Source of the DNA: an uncultured Muribaculaceae bacterium
GTDB taxonomy: Bacteria > Bacteroidota > Bacteroidia > Bacteroidales > Muribaculaceae
Assembly (NCBI GenBank): GCA_910587545.1
Contig: CAJUMI010000111.1
Location: forward strand, 209 to 6,006
DNA length: 5,798 nucleotides
Direction of reading: 5' to 3'
Below are positions 1 to 5,798 of the stretch, piece after piece (positions within the stretch are counted from its first letter, which is position 1; each line of letters starts with the position of its first letter). Made by a program: the position numbers and the translations under genes. The notes beneath the pieces are model-generated. The model worked only from the letters and a program-made list of their open reading frames with translations. It did not search any database and had not been told where the DNA came from.

Positions 1-33
1 AACCCCGTGAGGCAGCAGGGGCCATGAAGGATC

Positions 34-65
34 TTTGACATCAATCCGTTACAATAATATTAATG
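34..65 (+). promoter_or_regulatory. Possible Bacteroidota promoter for the small secreted protein
   Basis: TTTG at 34-37 could be the -33 element. After exactly 20 bases comes TATTAATG at 58-65, which matches the TAnnTTTG -7 consensus at four of six fixed positions. Transcription would start near base 70-73 and give a leader of about 35 bases before the ATG at 107. The correct spacing is the main support; the -7 element is degenerate in an AT-rich stretch, so this is tentative. Confidence 0.3.
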
Positions 66-106
66 ATTGGGAAATATCTGCCAGTATTATTATAATAGAA
101 AAAACT

Positions 107-433
107 ATGTCACGACTATTGATCAAAATAATGGTCTCTATTGCAATTATGACTTTATTCAGCCGGAATGACGTTTATGCTGCCGATACGGATAAATTTA
201 AGAATAGGCTCACGCTTACAAGAACTTACCGCGTTAATGGAGAGGAAAAAGTTGATACTCTTCCGTCCTATTTAATGGCGGTCTATACTTACGACCGGGA
301 CGTGATTGTGGAAACTCCCTGCGTATTAAATGTCAGAGTGCGTGTCTATGACGCCCGAATCGGTGATGTGTATTACGATCGCACGCTTGACATCTTTCCT
401 GTTCATGTTTGTGGATTTTATGGTGTCGACTAG
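107..433 (+). CDS. Small secreted protein, DUF3244-like, probably truncated
   Basis: This encodes 108 residues. A Sec signal peptide is clear: basic start MSRLLIKIM, a hydrophobic stretch, then a likely cleavage around VYA-AD near residues 24-26. The mature part is strand-rich. A segment near residues 70-92 (VRVRVYDARIGDVYYDRTLD) has the alternating pattern and the 'G-x-V-Y-Y' turn typical of the Ig-like DUF3244 proteins of Bacteroidales, whose function is unknown. I chose ATG 107 because it starts the signal peptide directly; an in-frame TTG at 35 would add 24 residues before it and lies inside the possible promoter. The protein stops at TAG 431-433 just where the family would be expected to have its last strands, and plausible strands follow in the same frame. 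The family call rests on pattern recall, not a search; the exported nature is more secure than the family. Confidence 0.55.
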   Translation: MSRLLIKIMVSIAIMTLFSRNDVYAADTDKFKNRLTLTRTYRVNGEEKVDTLPSYLMAVYTYDRDVIVETPCVLNVRVRVYDARIGDVYYDRTLDIFPVHVCGFYGVD

Positions 434-499
434 CAATTCATGCTTGATATTACTGTCTGTGGACGTGTGTACTCCACTGAATTTTATTTCGGCGGCTGA
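434..499 (+). pseudogene. In-frame tail of the small secreted protein after a TAG
   Basis: Reading on in the same frame past TAG 431-433 gives 21 codons to TGA 497-499. The translation (QFMLDITVCGRVYSTEFYF, then GG) has two alternating hydrophobic strands joined by a Gly turn. This resembles the usual DUF3244 ending, in which a strand like 'Y-x-I-x-I' is followed by 'G-x-x-Y-x-G-x-F-x-I'. It is therefore probably the lost C-terminus. An open run of 21 codons is not rare by chance, so the support is the strand pattern rather than the length. Confidence 0.4.
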
Positions 500-544
500 T
501 TCAGATGATCGTGACGTAAACTATTTATCTATAAAGCGATTTAA

Positions 545-1033
545 ATGATGGAAATGATTGGAATTAAAGTGATCGGATATATTTGTCTGAAATTTAAATT
601 GCTTTATATCGCATTTGCGCTTTGTGTTATAGCGATGACAGCCTGTCGGCCGGAAGGCTCACAGGCTGCTGTCGATATGGCGCTTCGTGCGGCCGGCGAC
701 AACCGTGGCGAATTGGAAGCCGTGCTCAATCATTATGCCGGCGATCCCGACAAACTTGCCGCGGCTGAATTCCTGATCGCCAATATGCCCGGACATTATT
801 CCCATGCCGACGCTGCGCTTATGGAGCGCTATCATCAGCAGGCAGATTCGTTTATCACGGCCAATCCCCGTATATCGATATTTGATCTCTGTGATTCGAT
901 AGATGCGATAGCCGAGGATATGGGTGTAACTGTAACACCGCTTGTCAGCGACTGCCGGATCATGACGGCTGAATACCTGATCGATAACATCGACTGTGCG
1001 TTCGAGCAGTGGCGCGGTAATCCGTGGCTGTGA
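545..1033 (+). CDS. N-terminal part of a split transglutaminase-like lipoprotein
   Basis: This encodes 162 residues. The N-terminus is a lipoprotein signal with a hydrophobic core at about residues 19-31 and a lipobox M-T-A-C whose Cys34 would be lipidated. The part before the core is rather long (18 residues, with Met at positions 1, 2 and 4), so the exact start among ATG 545, 548 and 554 is unsure. After the lipobox comes a helical region with NRGELEAVLNHY (53-64), AAAEFLIANMPGHYS (72-86), TAEYLIDNID (141-150) and FEQWRGNPW (153-161). I recognise this order from the N-terminal region of Bacteroidales proteins annotated as transglutaminase-domain lipoproteins, probably surface or periplasmic. 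The reading frame stops at TGA 1031-1033 in the middle of a conserved stretch and continues in the same frame. The piece contains no catalytic residues and would probably not be functional alone. Confidence 0.6.
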   Translation: MMEMIGIKVIGYICLKFKLLYIAFALCVIAMTACRPEGSQAAVDMALRAAGDNRGELEAVLNHYAGDPDKLAAAEFLIANMPGHYSHADAALMERYHQQADSFITANPRISIFDLCDSIDAIAEDMGVTVTPLVSDCRIMTAEYLIDNIDCAFEQWRGNPWL

Positions 1034-1063
1034 CATCTCGATTTCGACCGGTTCTGTGAATAT

Positions 1064-2353
1064 GTGCTGCCCTACAAGGTGAAGGATCTCCAGCCGCTCG
1101 ACGACTGGCGCTCAGACTTCCGCGACGTTTATGCCCGGGAACTTGCTCAGCTCGAATACTGCGATCTGTACAGCGGTTCGCCTTACCGCGCCTGCATGAC
1201 TCTCAACGAGGCATACAGGCGCGATATCCATCCCGGCCCGACAGTGCCGTTCGTCGGCATGATGTCGCGGGTCGAGGACGGACGCATCATCGACGAACGC
1301 CTGCCTAAGACATTCCGCGCGACCTATGCGGCAAATCCCGATCTGAAACGTCTCAACTCGTCGGGCGAATTTGTGCCGGCGTTTTTCCGCAATGTGTTTC
1401 AGCGCGATGTCACCGATGAATACGTGGCGACCTCTGACGTAGAGATAGATTGTTCTGACGAAGAAGCGGCGGCCGCCTATCTATGTGTCTACGGCGACAA
1501 TGACTGGACTGCGGTCGACTATGCCATGATCAGCGGCGGCAAGGCGAAATTTTCAAAAATCGGCCGCAATATAGTATATCTGCCGGTGACATATTCCCAA
1601 ACCGGCGTGAAGAAAGCGCTCTGTGAGCCGTTTATCCTCGGTTACGACGGAACTGTCAACAAACTGGCGCCCGGCGAAGCCTGCGTCAACGCCTGCTTGG
1701 ACCGTAAGTATCCGGTGTTCAAGTATGTATGGGACTATGCCAAGCTTGTCGAGAACGGCGAGTTCGAGGCGTCCGACGATCCGACATTCAGTTGCGGTGT
1801 GATGAAGATTCACACCATCCCGACAGGCCGCGCCGTAGGGGGCGAGATAGATGTGCCCGACACGGTGCCGGCGCTGCGCTACTGGCGCTATATCAACCGC
1901 TTGCCCGATACATTCGGCAGTATGGCCGAACTGTCGTTCTATGCCGGGGGCAGCGATGAGCCGATGAAAGGGCGCGTCATCGGCACCGAGGGATCGTGGG
2001 AGAACAACTCCGCATGGAAGCGTGAAAATCTTTTCGACGGCGATGTACTGACCTCATACTGCGCCCCGCAGGGTGTCGGATGCTGGGTCGGGCTCGATTT
2101 CGGAAAACCGGTAAAGCTGTCGAAAATACGCTACACTCCGCGCGGCGACGGCAACATGATCGAACCCGGCGACGAGTATGAACTGCTGTATTGGGCCGAC
2201 GGCCATTGGCGGTCGCTCGGACGCAAAGAGACCATGAGTGTGAGTTTCGGCGACATCCCCGAGGGAGCGCTACTGTTGCTCCGCGATAGGACAAAAGGTC
2301 ATGACGAGCGCATCTTCCTGCTCGACTCCGAAGGACGGCAGGAATGGTGGTGA
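1064..2353 (+). CDS. C-terminal part of a split transglutaminase-like protein with discoidin-like domain
   Basis: This encodes up to 429 residues if the GTG at 1064 is used. There is no signal peptide, so this piece cannot be exported by itself, and GTG 1064 is probably just an internal valine of the ancestral protein. Visible in order are the end of the N-terminal region (YKVKDLQPLDDWR, 4-16), a short helix ending in TLNEAYRR (46-53), the post-catalytic region (PKTFRATYAANPDL, 81-94; RDVTDEY, 114-120), a strand-rich middle domain (about 125-250) and a C-terminal region (about 288-429). The C-terminal region contains ENLFDGDVLTSYCAP and CWVGLDFGKPVKLSKIRYTPR, which resemble an F5/8 type C (discoidin, galactose-binding-like) fold. 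Family members normally carry a transglutaminase core with Cys, His and Asp between the TLNEAYRR and PKTFRATY blocks. Here only about 28 residues lie between them and no such core is seen. The coding sequence is otherwise open over its whole length. Confidence 0.6.
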   Translation: MLPYKVKDLQPLDDWRSDFRDVYARELAQLEYCDLYSGSPYRACMTLNEAYRRDIHPGPTVPFVGMMSRVEDGRIIDERLPKTFRATYAANPDLKRLNSSGEFVPAFFRNVFQRDVTDEYVATSDVEIDCSDEEAAAAYLCVYGDNDWTAVDYAMISGGKAKFSKIGRNIVYLPVTYSQTGVKKALCEPFILGYDGTVNKLAPGEACVNACLDRKYPVFKYVWDYAKLVENGEFEASDDPTFSCGVMKIHTIPTGRAVGGEIDVPDTVPALRYWRYINRLPDTFGSMAELSFYAGGSDEPMKGRVIGTEGSWENNSAWKRENLFDGDVLTSYCAPQGVGCWVGLDFGKPVKLSKIRYTPRGDGNMIEPGDEYELLYWADGHWRSLGRKETMSVSFGDIPEGALLLLRDRTKGHDERIFLLDSEGRQEWW

Positions 2354-2362
2354 TTCTTTAAC

Positions 2363-2455
2363 GCACAATTCACAATGCACAATTCACAATGCGCAATTCA
2401 CAATGAGGAATGCGCAATGATTGATTGTGCATTGTGAATTGTGCATTCCTCATTG
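2363..2455. repeat. Tandem 14-base repeats with inverted copy; alternative hairpins
   Basis: Three tandem 14-base units run at 2363-2376, 2377-2390 and 2391-2404 (GCACAATTCACAAT twice, then one G variant). They are followed by GAGGAATGCGCAAT at 2405-2418 and then inverted copies. Bases 2424-2444 are the exact reverse complement of 2363-2383 (21 pairs). They also match 2377-2397 with one G-T pair. Separately, 2401-2418 pairs with 2438-2455 (17 Watson-Crick pairs and one G-T pair, 19-base loop). These stems share the right arm and so exclude each other. The element fills most of the gap between the broken lipoprotein gene and the DUF3943 gene. Similar AATTCACAATG-type repeats are common between genes in Bacteroidales, from memory. 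It could act as a terminator or mRNA end, but no U-run follows directly. Confidence 0.85.
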
Positions 2456-2563
2456 AGCATCATGTGGTAGGCTATTAAACATTTTTAAGGGTTGGGGAAG
2501 TGACGGAGAGGGGTATCGGTTGTTGTAAAGATAGATTTATGATTTGCTTCAACTGTTTATATT
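2456..2563 (+). other. Upstream region of the DUF3943 gene, no clear promoter
   Basis: These 108 bases must hold the start signals of the next gene if the hairpin repeat separates the transcripts. The best -7-like site is TAGATTTA at 2532-2539, one base off TAnnTTTG, but no TTG lies 19-21 bases upstream of it. No Shine-Dalgarno sequence is seen before ATG 2564; the AT-rich run just upstream is typical of Bacteroidota starts. I see no other signal here. Confidence 0.35.
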
Positions 2564-3499
2564 ATGAAAAAGGGAACATTAATTATGATGCTTTGCATGC
2601 TTGTCATGGCGTCCATGACATCAGCCGAAGCCCGGCAGCCAAGAGCCGGCCGTTCCCTGCCTCTGACTCAGACTTCGGATTATGAGATTATATCGTTGGA
2701 CGAGGAGATTGAAACGATGACTCTGCCGGTGATGACCGCAGACCTGTCGGATGCGAAGATCGACACTACGGAAAACTATGAGTACTCGCTCGCGCATATA
2801 CGCAAGCCTGAGGTACCGTCAATATATTCGCTGCCTTATTCGTGGACACGTAATGTGCCCGACTGGAAAAAGCTGTGGGTGAATACCGGCGTTTTTGCCG
2901 GAGCTTTTGTAGGGACGCTGCTCGTGCTCGAGTGTCTGCCCGAGGATGCCACTACATGGAATCGTGCGGCCATTCAACAGGTGCCACCGTTCAAACGCTG
3001 GTACCGCAACATATTTGTCCGTAATCCGGAGCTTGATCATGACAAGTGGGTGTTCAACTATGTGCTCCATCCATACGCCGGAGCAGTTTATTTTATGGCT
3101 GCTCGGTCAGCCGGGTTCAATTTCTGGCGGTCGTTTCTCTACTGCTCGTTAGTGTCCAACGTCGGCTGGGAATTCGGCATAGAGGCTTTTATGGAGCGTC
3201 CGTCTTATCAGGATCTTGTGATCACGCCTGTCGTCGGCAGCCTCATAGGTGAGTGTTTTTACAGGCTGAAACGGCATATTGTAAGCAACGACTACCGTTT
3301 GTGGGGTTCGCCTGTCGTCGGCAATGTCGTGGCGTTTCTGATTGATCCTGTCAATGAGGTCACAGGTCTATTCGGACACAACAAGGCCCGTCGTCTGTAT
3401 AAGCCCGAGGGTAGCGGCAGGACATACGGTGTGAGTTCGACGTTGATGCCGTCGATTGTCGGAGGTGCGCCCGGCTTCACTTTCAGCTGCACATTTTAG
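2564..3499 (+). CDS. DUF3943 family envelope protein
   Basis: This encodes 311 residues, complete. It has a cleavable signal peptide (MKKGTLIMMLCMLVMASMTS, cut likely after AEA at 21-23), then a low-complexity acidic stretch to about residue 75. The rest matches DUF3943. It has a hydrophobic segment at 107-124. The motif DHDKWVFNYVLHPYAGAVYF (158-177) leads into the AARS-G block, followed by SNVGWEFGIEAFMERPSYQD (198-217) and LVITPVVGSLIGE (218-230). The Asp/His in the first motif and the WE...E.PS.QD..TP..G...GE pattern are the signature of the family. The function is unknown; members are thought to be outer-membrane or periplasmic proteins, and the C-terminus ends in Phe (GFTFSCTF), as outer-membrane proteins often do. 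The hairpin repeat upstream and the receptor promoter downstream suggest it is transcribed on its own. It ends in TAG, a normal stop here. Confidence 0.88.
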   Translation: MKKGTLIMMLCMLVMASMTSAEARQPRAGRSLPLTQTSDYEIISLDEEIETMTLPVMTADLSDAKIDTTENYEYSLAHIRKPEVPSIYSLPYSWTRNVPDWKKLWVNTGVFAGAFVGTLLVLECLPEDATTWNRAAIQQVPPFKRWYRNIFVRNPELDHDKWVFNYVLHPYAGAVYFMAARSAGFNFWRSFLYCSLVSNVGWEFGIEAFMERPSYQDLVITPVVGSLIGECFYRLKRHIVSNDYRLWGSPVVGNVVAFLIDPVNEVTGLFGHNKARRLYKPEGSGRTYGVSSTLMPSIVGGAPGFTFSCTF

Positions 3500-3592
3500 A
3501 GGTTGTTATTAAACAAGATCTTAGGGCGGCATACCTTTTTTTAGGGATACTGTACGCTCTATCGGGCAGTGCAAAATACTGATTTTTGAGGA

Positions 3593-3623
3593 TTGTCGAC
3601 CTTTAGGGTTCGGGATAATTTTG
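3593..3623 (+). promoter_or_regulatory. Bacteroidota promoter of the TonB-dependent receptor
   Basis: TTG at 3593-3595 is followed by exactly 20 bases and TAATTTTG at 3616-3623, a full match to the Bacteroidota -33/-7 consensus. Transcription would begin near 3628-3631 and leave a leader of about 20-24 bases before ATG 3652. The leader is too short for a cobalamin riboswitch or other large structured leader. No convincing Fur box was recognised around it. Confidence 0.72.
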
Positions 3624-3651
3624 CAGCGGAAAAAACTAATGTAAAACTGCA

Positions 3652-5709
3652 ATGAAGAAATCAATTATCCATGTGGGAGCCATGATGGCGGCAGTGTTGC
3701 CGGTCATGGCTTCAGAATCACAGTCTGAGACGGAATTTACGGACAGCACACACTATGACCTTAATCCTGTGGTAGTCACGGGGACCGGAGTACACCAAAG
3801 ACTGAAGGCTACGCCTGTGCCGGTGGAAGTGATCAGCGGACGCGAAATCAGAAGTGCAGGTATCAATGGGCTGCAGGACGCGCTTACGATGATGGTTCCG
3901 TCGCTTTCGTTCTCGCCAAGTGCGATGGGTTCATATTTGAGAATGAACGGTTTGACCAACAGTCATGTGGCGGTACTGCTTAATGGGCGTAAGATGACCG
4001 GAGACATAAGCGGAAATATCGACCTTGGTCAGATAGATATCAACCTGATCAAGCGGATAGAGGTTCTCAACGGAGCGGCATCGACTCTCTACGGCTCTGA
4101 TGCTGTCGGCGGTGTGATCAATATAATCACAGCCGGCCCGGATGAGGAATCGGAATTTACAACAAACAGCCGATATACCCGTGACGGACAGTTCAATCAA
4201 GGTCTTGACCTGTCGCTAAGAGCGGGCAGGGTGGGTTCTCTGACTGCTTATAATTATTCACATTCCGACGGCTGGCAGAATTCCCGTTATACGGAAGACG
4301 ACGGCGAGCTGATCGAGACGCTGGCGCAGCTTTCGCTCGGCTATACGTCCAACAACCTGACGCAGCGGTTCACTTATGACGCGAGCGAGCGTCTGGCTCT
4401 TTATGCCGAGGGCGGCTATTATAGCCGTCTGCTCGACCGGCCAGTCGAGCGTAAGGATATGTCCGGCGGTTCGAAGTACAACACATTCTCTGAAAGTTTT
4501 TCATGGGGAGCGGGAGGCGCCTACAGCCTCGGAGCGCTCGGCAGCGTCAAATTTGACTATTCGGGACGCACGTACGGGCAATGGTATAAATATATGATCG
4601 CGAGCGGCGACTATCTGCCCGGTGATTATTACAAGACCAAACGTCAGGACTATCATGATGCGGAGCTAAGAGGGATATTCAACTTTACGGATAACAGTAA
4701 CACTGTCTTCGGCACGGATTACAGATATGAGACACTCGACCGTCCCGAGTCAGATCTTAACAAAGGACTCGGCACTTTCTCGGTCTACGGACAGCATGAA
4801 CAACGTCTGGCCGGTCATCTGACCCTTCTGGCGGGACTCCGCTATGATCTTCATCAGGAAATTGGATCACGACTTACTCCAAAAGTCGCGCTGATGTATA
4901 ATAAGGGAAATTTCAACGCCAGAGCCACTTATGCGGCAGGGTATCGAACTCCGGGTATTGACGAGCTATATTATCACATGCTCAAACCAATGGGAAGCAG
5001 GCATATAATAACGTTCGGCAACCGCGATCTCAAGGCCGAGAACAGCAACTTCGGGTCGATTAACGTGGAGTATCGTACGTCACGTCTGACAGTGTCGCTG
5101 ACCGGTTATCTGAATTTTGTAAAAAATATGGTCACATCGCGCTCGACCAAATTCTCGGCGATGAGCGAATCTGAGCAGGCGGCACTGATAGCGGAATTTC
5201 CCGAGATCAATGACATCAAAACATCTACGCTGTCAGTCAAGGAATATTATAACTTCTCGAAAGCGACCGTTAAGGGAATCGAGGCCAATCTCTCGTTCAA
5301 TCCGATTGTTGGGTTGACTCTAAGTGCCAATTACAGCTACGCCTACGGTCGCGGCCTTAATGACGACGGGTCGTGGCAGAGACTGAACCGCAGTGTCATG
5401 CATACGGGTACGTTTACAGCCAACTACAGTCATGACTGGGATCGATACAGGTTAAATGTCAATCTTAACGGGCGCGTACAGTCCAGGACATACTATCCCG
5501 GAGATGCCGACGGCGATGCTCCCGGCTACGGAGTCTGGAATCTGACGACACGGCATATGTTCAGCTGCTTCAGGAGATTCGCTCTTGAGCCAGGGATAGG
5601 CATCGACAATATCTTCGATCGTCGAGACATGCGCCCGCTAAACAGCAATTTCGCGCTGTATTCACCGGGCAGATCGGTGGTGGCGAGTCTGAGAGTAACG
5701 TTGAAATGA
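3652..5709 (+). CDS. TonB-dependent outer-membrane receptor, ligand unknown
   Basis: This encodes 685 residues, complete. The signal peptide is MKKSIIHVGAMMAAVLPVMA, cut after Ala20. A TonB-box-like PVVVTGTG (39-46) leads into the plug domain (about 47-162), with LLNGRK (109-114), IKRIEVLNGAASTLYGSDAV (133-152) and GGVINIIT (153-160). The rest is the 22-strand barrel with many aromatic turns. It lacks the N-terminal carboxypeptidase-like domain of SusC proteins and has no SusD neighbour in view, so glycan uptake is unlikely. Size and layout fit receptors for iron chelates, haem or cobalamin. Tyr431-Arg-Thr-Pro, His442 and His451, then GNRDLKAE (456-463) recall the FRAP...His...NPDL region of haem receptors such as HmuR, but a similar motif occurs in many TonB receptors, so the ligand stays open. 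The absence of a leader riboswitch weakens the cobalamin option. The protein would bring its ligand across the outer membrane using TonB-ExbBD. Confidence 0.9.
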   Translation: MKKSIIHVGAMMAAVLPVMASESQSETEFTDSTHYDLNPVVVTGTGVHQRLKATPVPVEVISGREIRSAGINGLQDALTMMVPSLSFSPSAMGSYLRMNGLTNSHVAVLLNGRKMTGDISGNIDLGQIDINLIKRIEVLNGAASTLYGSDAVGGVINIITAGPDEESEFTTNSRYTRDGQFNQGLDLSLRAGRVGSLTAYNYSHSDGWQNSRYTEDDGELIETLAQLSLGYTSNNLTQRFTYDASERLALYAEGGYYSRLLDRPVERKDMSGGSKYNTFSESFSWGAGGAYSLGALGSVKFDYSGRTYGQWYKYMIASGDYLPGDYYKTKRQDYHDAELRGIFNFTDNSNTVFGTDYRYETLDRPESDLNKGLGTFSVYGQHEQRLAGHLTLLAGLRYDLHQEIGSRLTPKVALMYNKGNFNARATYAAGYRTPGIDELYYHMLKPMGSRHIITFGNRDLKAENSNFGSINVEYRTSRLTVSLTGYLNFVKNMVTSRSTKFSAMSESEQAALIAEFPEINDIKTSTLSVKEYYNFSKATVKGIEANLSFNPIVGLTLSANYSYAYGRGLNDDGSWQRLNRSVMHTGTFTANYSHDWDRYRLNVNLNGRVQSRTYYPGDADGDAPGYGVWNLTTRHMFSCFRRFALEPGIGIDNIFDRRDMRPLNSNFALYSPGRSVVASLRVTLK

Positions 5710-5766
5710 GATTTTTATACACAAAACAGCAGAAAAGATGGGTATTAAGAGTCTGTTTAAAAACAA

Positions 5767-5798
5767 ATGTTAATAAAAAACAAGCATCAGTCGAAATT
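5767..5798 (+). CDS. Possible start of a next gene, cut by the window edge
   Basis: ATG at 5767 opens a frame that runs to the end of the window without a stop (MLIKNKHQSK...). It lies 57 bases after the receptor's stop in an AT-rich leader like those before other starts here. Ten codons are too few to identify anything, and the true start may lie beyond the window. An overlapping ATG at 5738 gives only 11 codons before TAA. Confidence 0.2.
   Translation, partial: MLIKNKHQSK

Larger units (their letters stand above)
545..2353 (+). pseudogene. Whole ancestral transglutaminase/discoidin lipoprotein gene, disrupted
   Basis: The two open frames at 545-1033 and 1064-2353 are in the same frame and are separated only by TGA 1031-1033 and ten sense codons (HLDFDRFCEY). 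Joined, they read ...GNPWL-stop-HLDFDRFCEYVLPYKV..., a continuous conserved block in this family. Together they would make about 600 residues. A C-to-T change of an arginine CGA would give this TGA, but that is inference. A second defect, the missing catalytic core near base 1240, suggests decay rather than a lone sequencing error. The family probably acts on surface or periplasmic peptides or proteins, but its substrate is not known to me. Programmed read-through of TGA is an alternative; the following C is a leaky context, but nothing else supports it. Confidence 0.6.

Noticed and set aside
1..38. Tail of an upstream gene ending in TGA at 25-27 or 36-38
   Set aside because: Only a few codons are visible in either frame and nothing tells which, if any, is coding.
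330..548. Plus-strand open frame of 72 codons overlapping the small secreted protein gene
   Set aside because: It has no signal peptide or recognisable pattern, and the other frame carries the strand-like protein on both sides of the TAG.
659..1036. Minus-strand open frame of 125 codons
   Set aside because: It lies wholly opposite the lipoprotein coding sequence, has no signal or domain pattern, and is explained by the codon bias of the + strand.
1031..1075. Selenocysteine at the TGA
   Set aside because: No convincing SECIS hairpin is seen just after it; only weak short pairings exist, and no catalytic Cys is expected at this place.
1977..2294. Minus-strand open frame of 105 codons
   Set aside because: Its translation is Arg/Ser-rich and low in meaning, typical of the reverse of a GC-rich gene, and it lies opposite the discoidin-like region.
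545..2353. Two separate functional genes in an operon
   Set aside because: The second piece lacks export signals and starts inside a conserved block that is in frame with the first; one broken gene is simpler.
2363..2455. CRISPR array
   Set aside because: The 14-base units are directly adjacent with no spacers and include inverted copies; CRISPR repeats are longer, all direct and separated by unique spacers.
3500..3560. Intrinsic terminator after the DUF3943 gene
   Set aside because: There is a run of seven T at 3536-3542, but only a three-pair stem (AGG/CCT) precedes it, too weak to call.
3500..3651. Cobalamin riboswitch before the receptor
   Set aside because: The leader after the consensus promoter is only about 20 bases and none of the usual conserved riboswitch boxes were recognised.

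Overview
The window reads as a stretch of chromosome from a Bacteroidales bacterium (gut Bacteroidota). The evidence is the presence of a DUF3943 protein, a DUF3244-like small secreted protein and a Bacteroidales-type transglutaminase/discoidin lipoprotein. In addition, one promoter matches the Bacteroidota -33/-7 consensus (TTG, 20 bases, TAnnTTTG), and no Shine-Dalgarno sequence is evident before the starts. A family such as Muribaculaceae is possible, but that is only an impression. All genes are on the + strand and all recognisable products are exported to the envelope.

Layout. Bases 1-106 hold a possible promoter. Bases 107-433 encode a small secreted protein that seems to have lost its last strand to an in-frame TAG; a matching tail continues to 499. 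Bases 545-2353 are one ancestral gene for a lipoprotein with a transglutaminase-like region and a C-terminal discoidin-like domain. It is now split by an in-frame TGA at 1031-1033 and appears to lack the catalytic core near base 1240. Bases 2363-2455 are a compact repeat of 14-base units that can fold into competing long hairpins. Bases 2564-3499 encode an intact DUF3943 envelope protein. Bases 3500-3651 carry a near-perfect Bacteroidota promoter for an intact 685-residue TonB-dependent receptor at 3652-5709. The last 90 bases may contain the start of another gene.

How the parts work together. The receptor has its own promoter and a predicted leader of only about 20 bases, which leaves no room for a cobalamin riboswitch. 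It has no SusD partner in view, so it is more likely a small-ligand receptor (iron, haem or similar) than a glycan-utilisation one. The left half is best read as two neighbouring envelope genes that are decaying, or that carry sequencing errors. TAG and TGA end the intact genes normally, so a reassigned genetic code is unlikely. I see no CRISPR array, tRNA, rRNA, insertion sequence, phage gene or defence system, and I do not claim a new system here.
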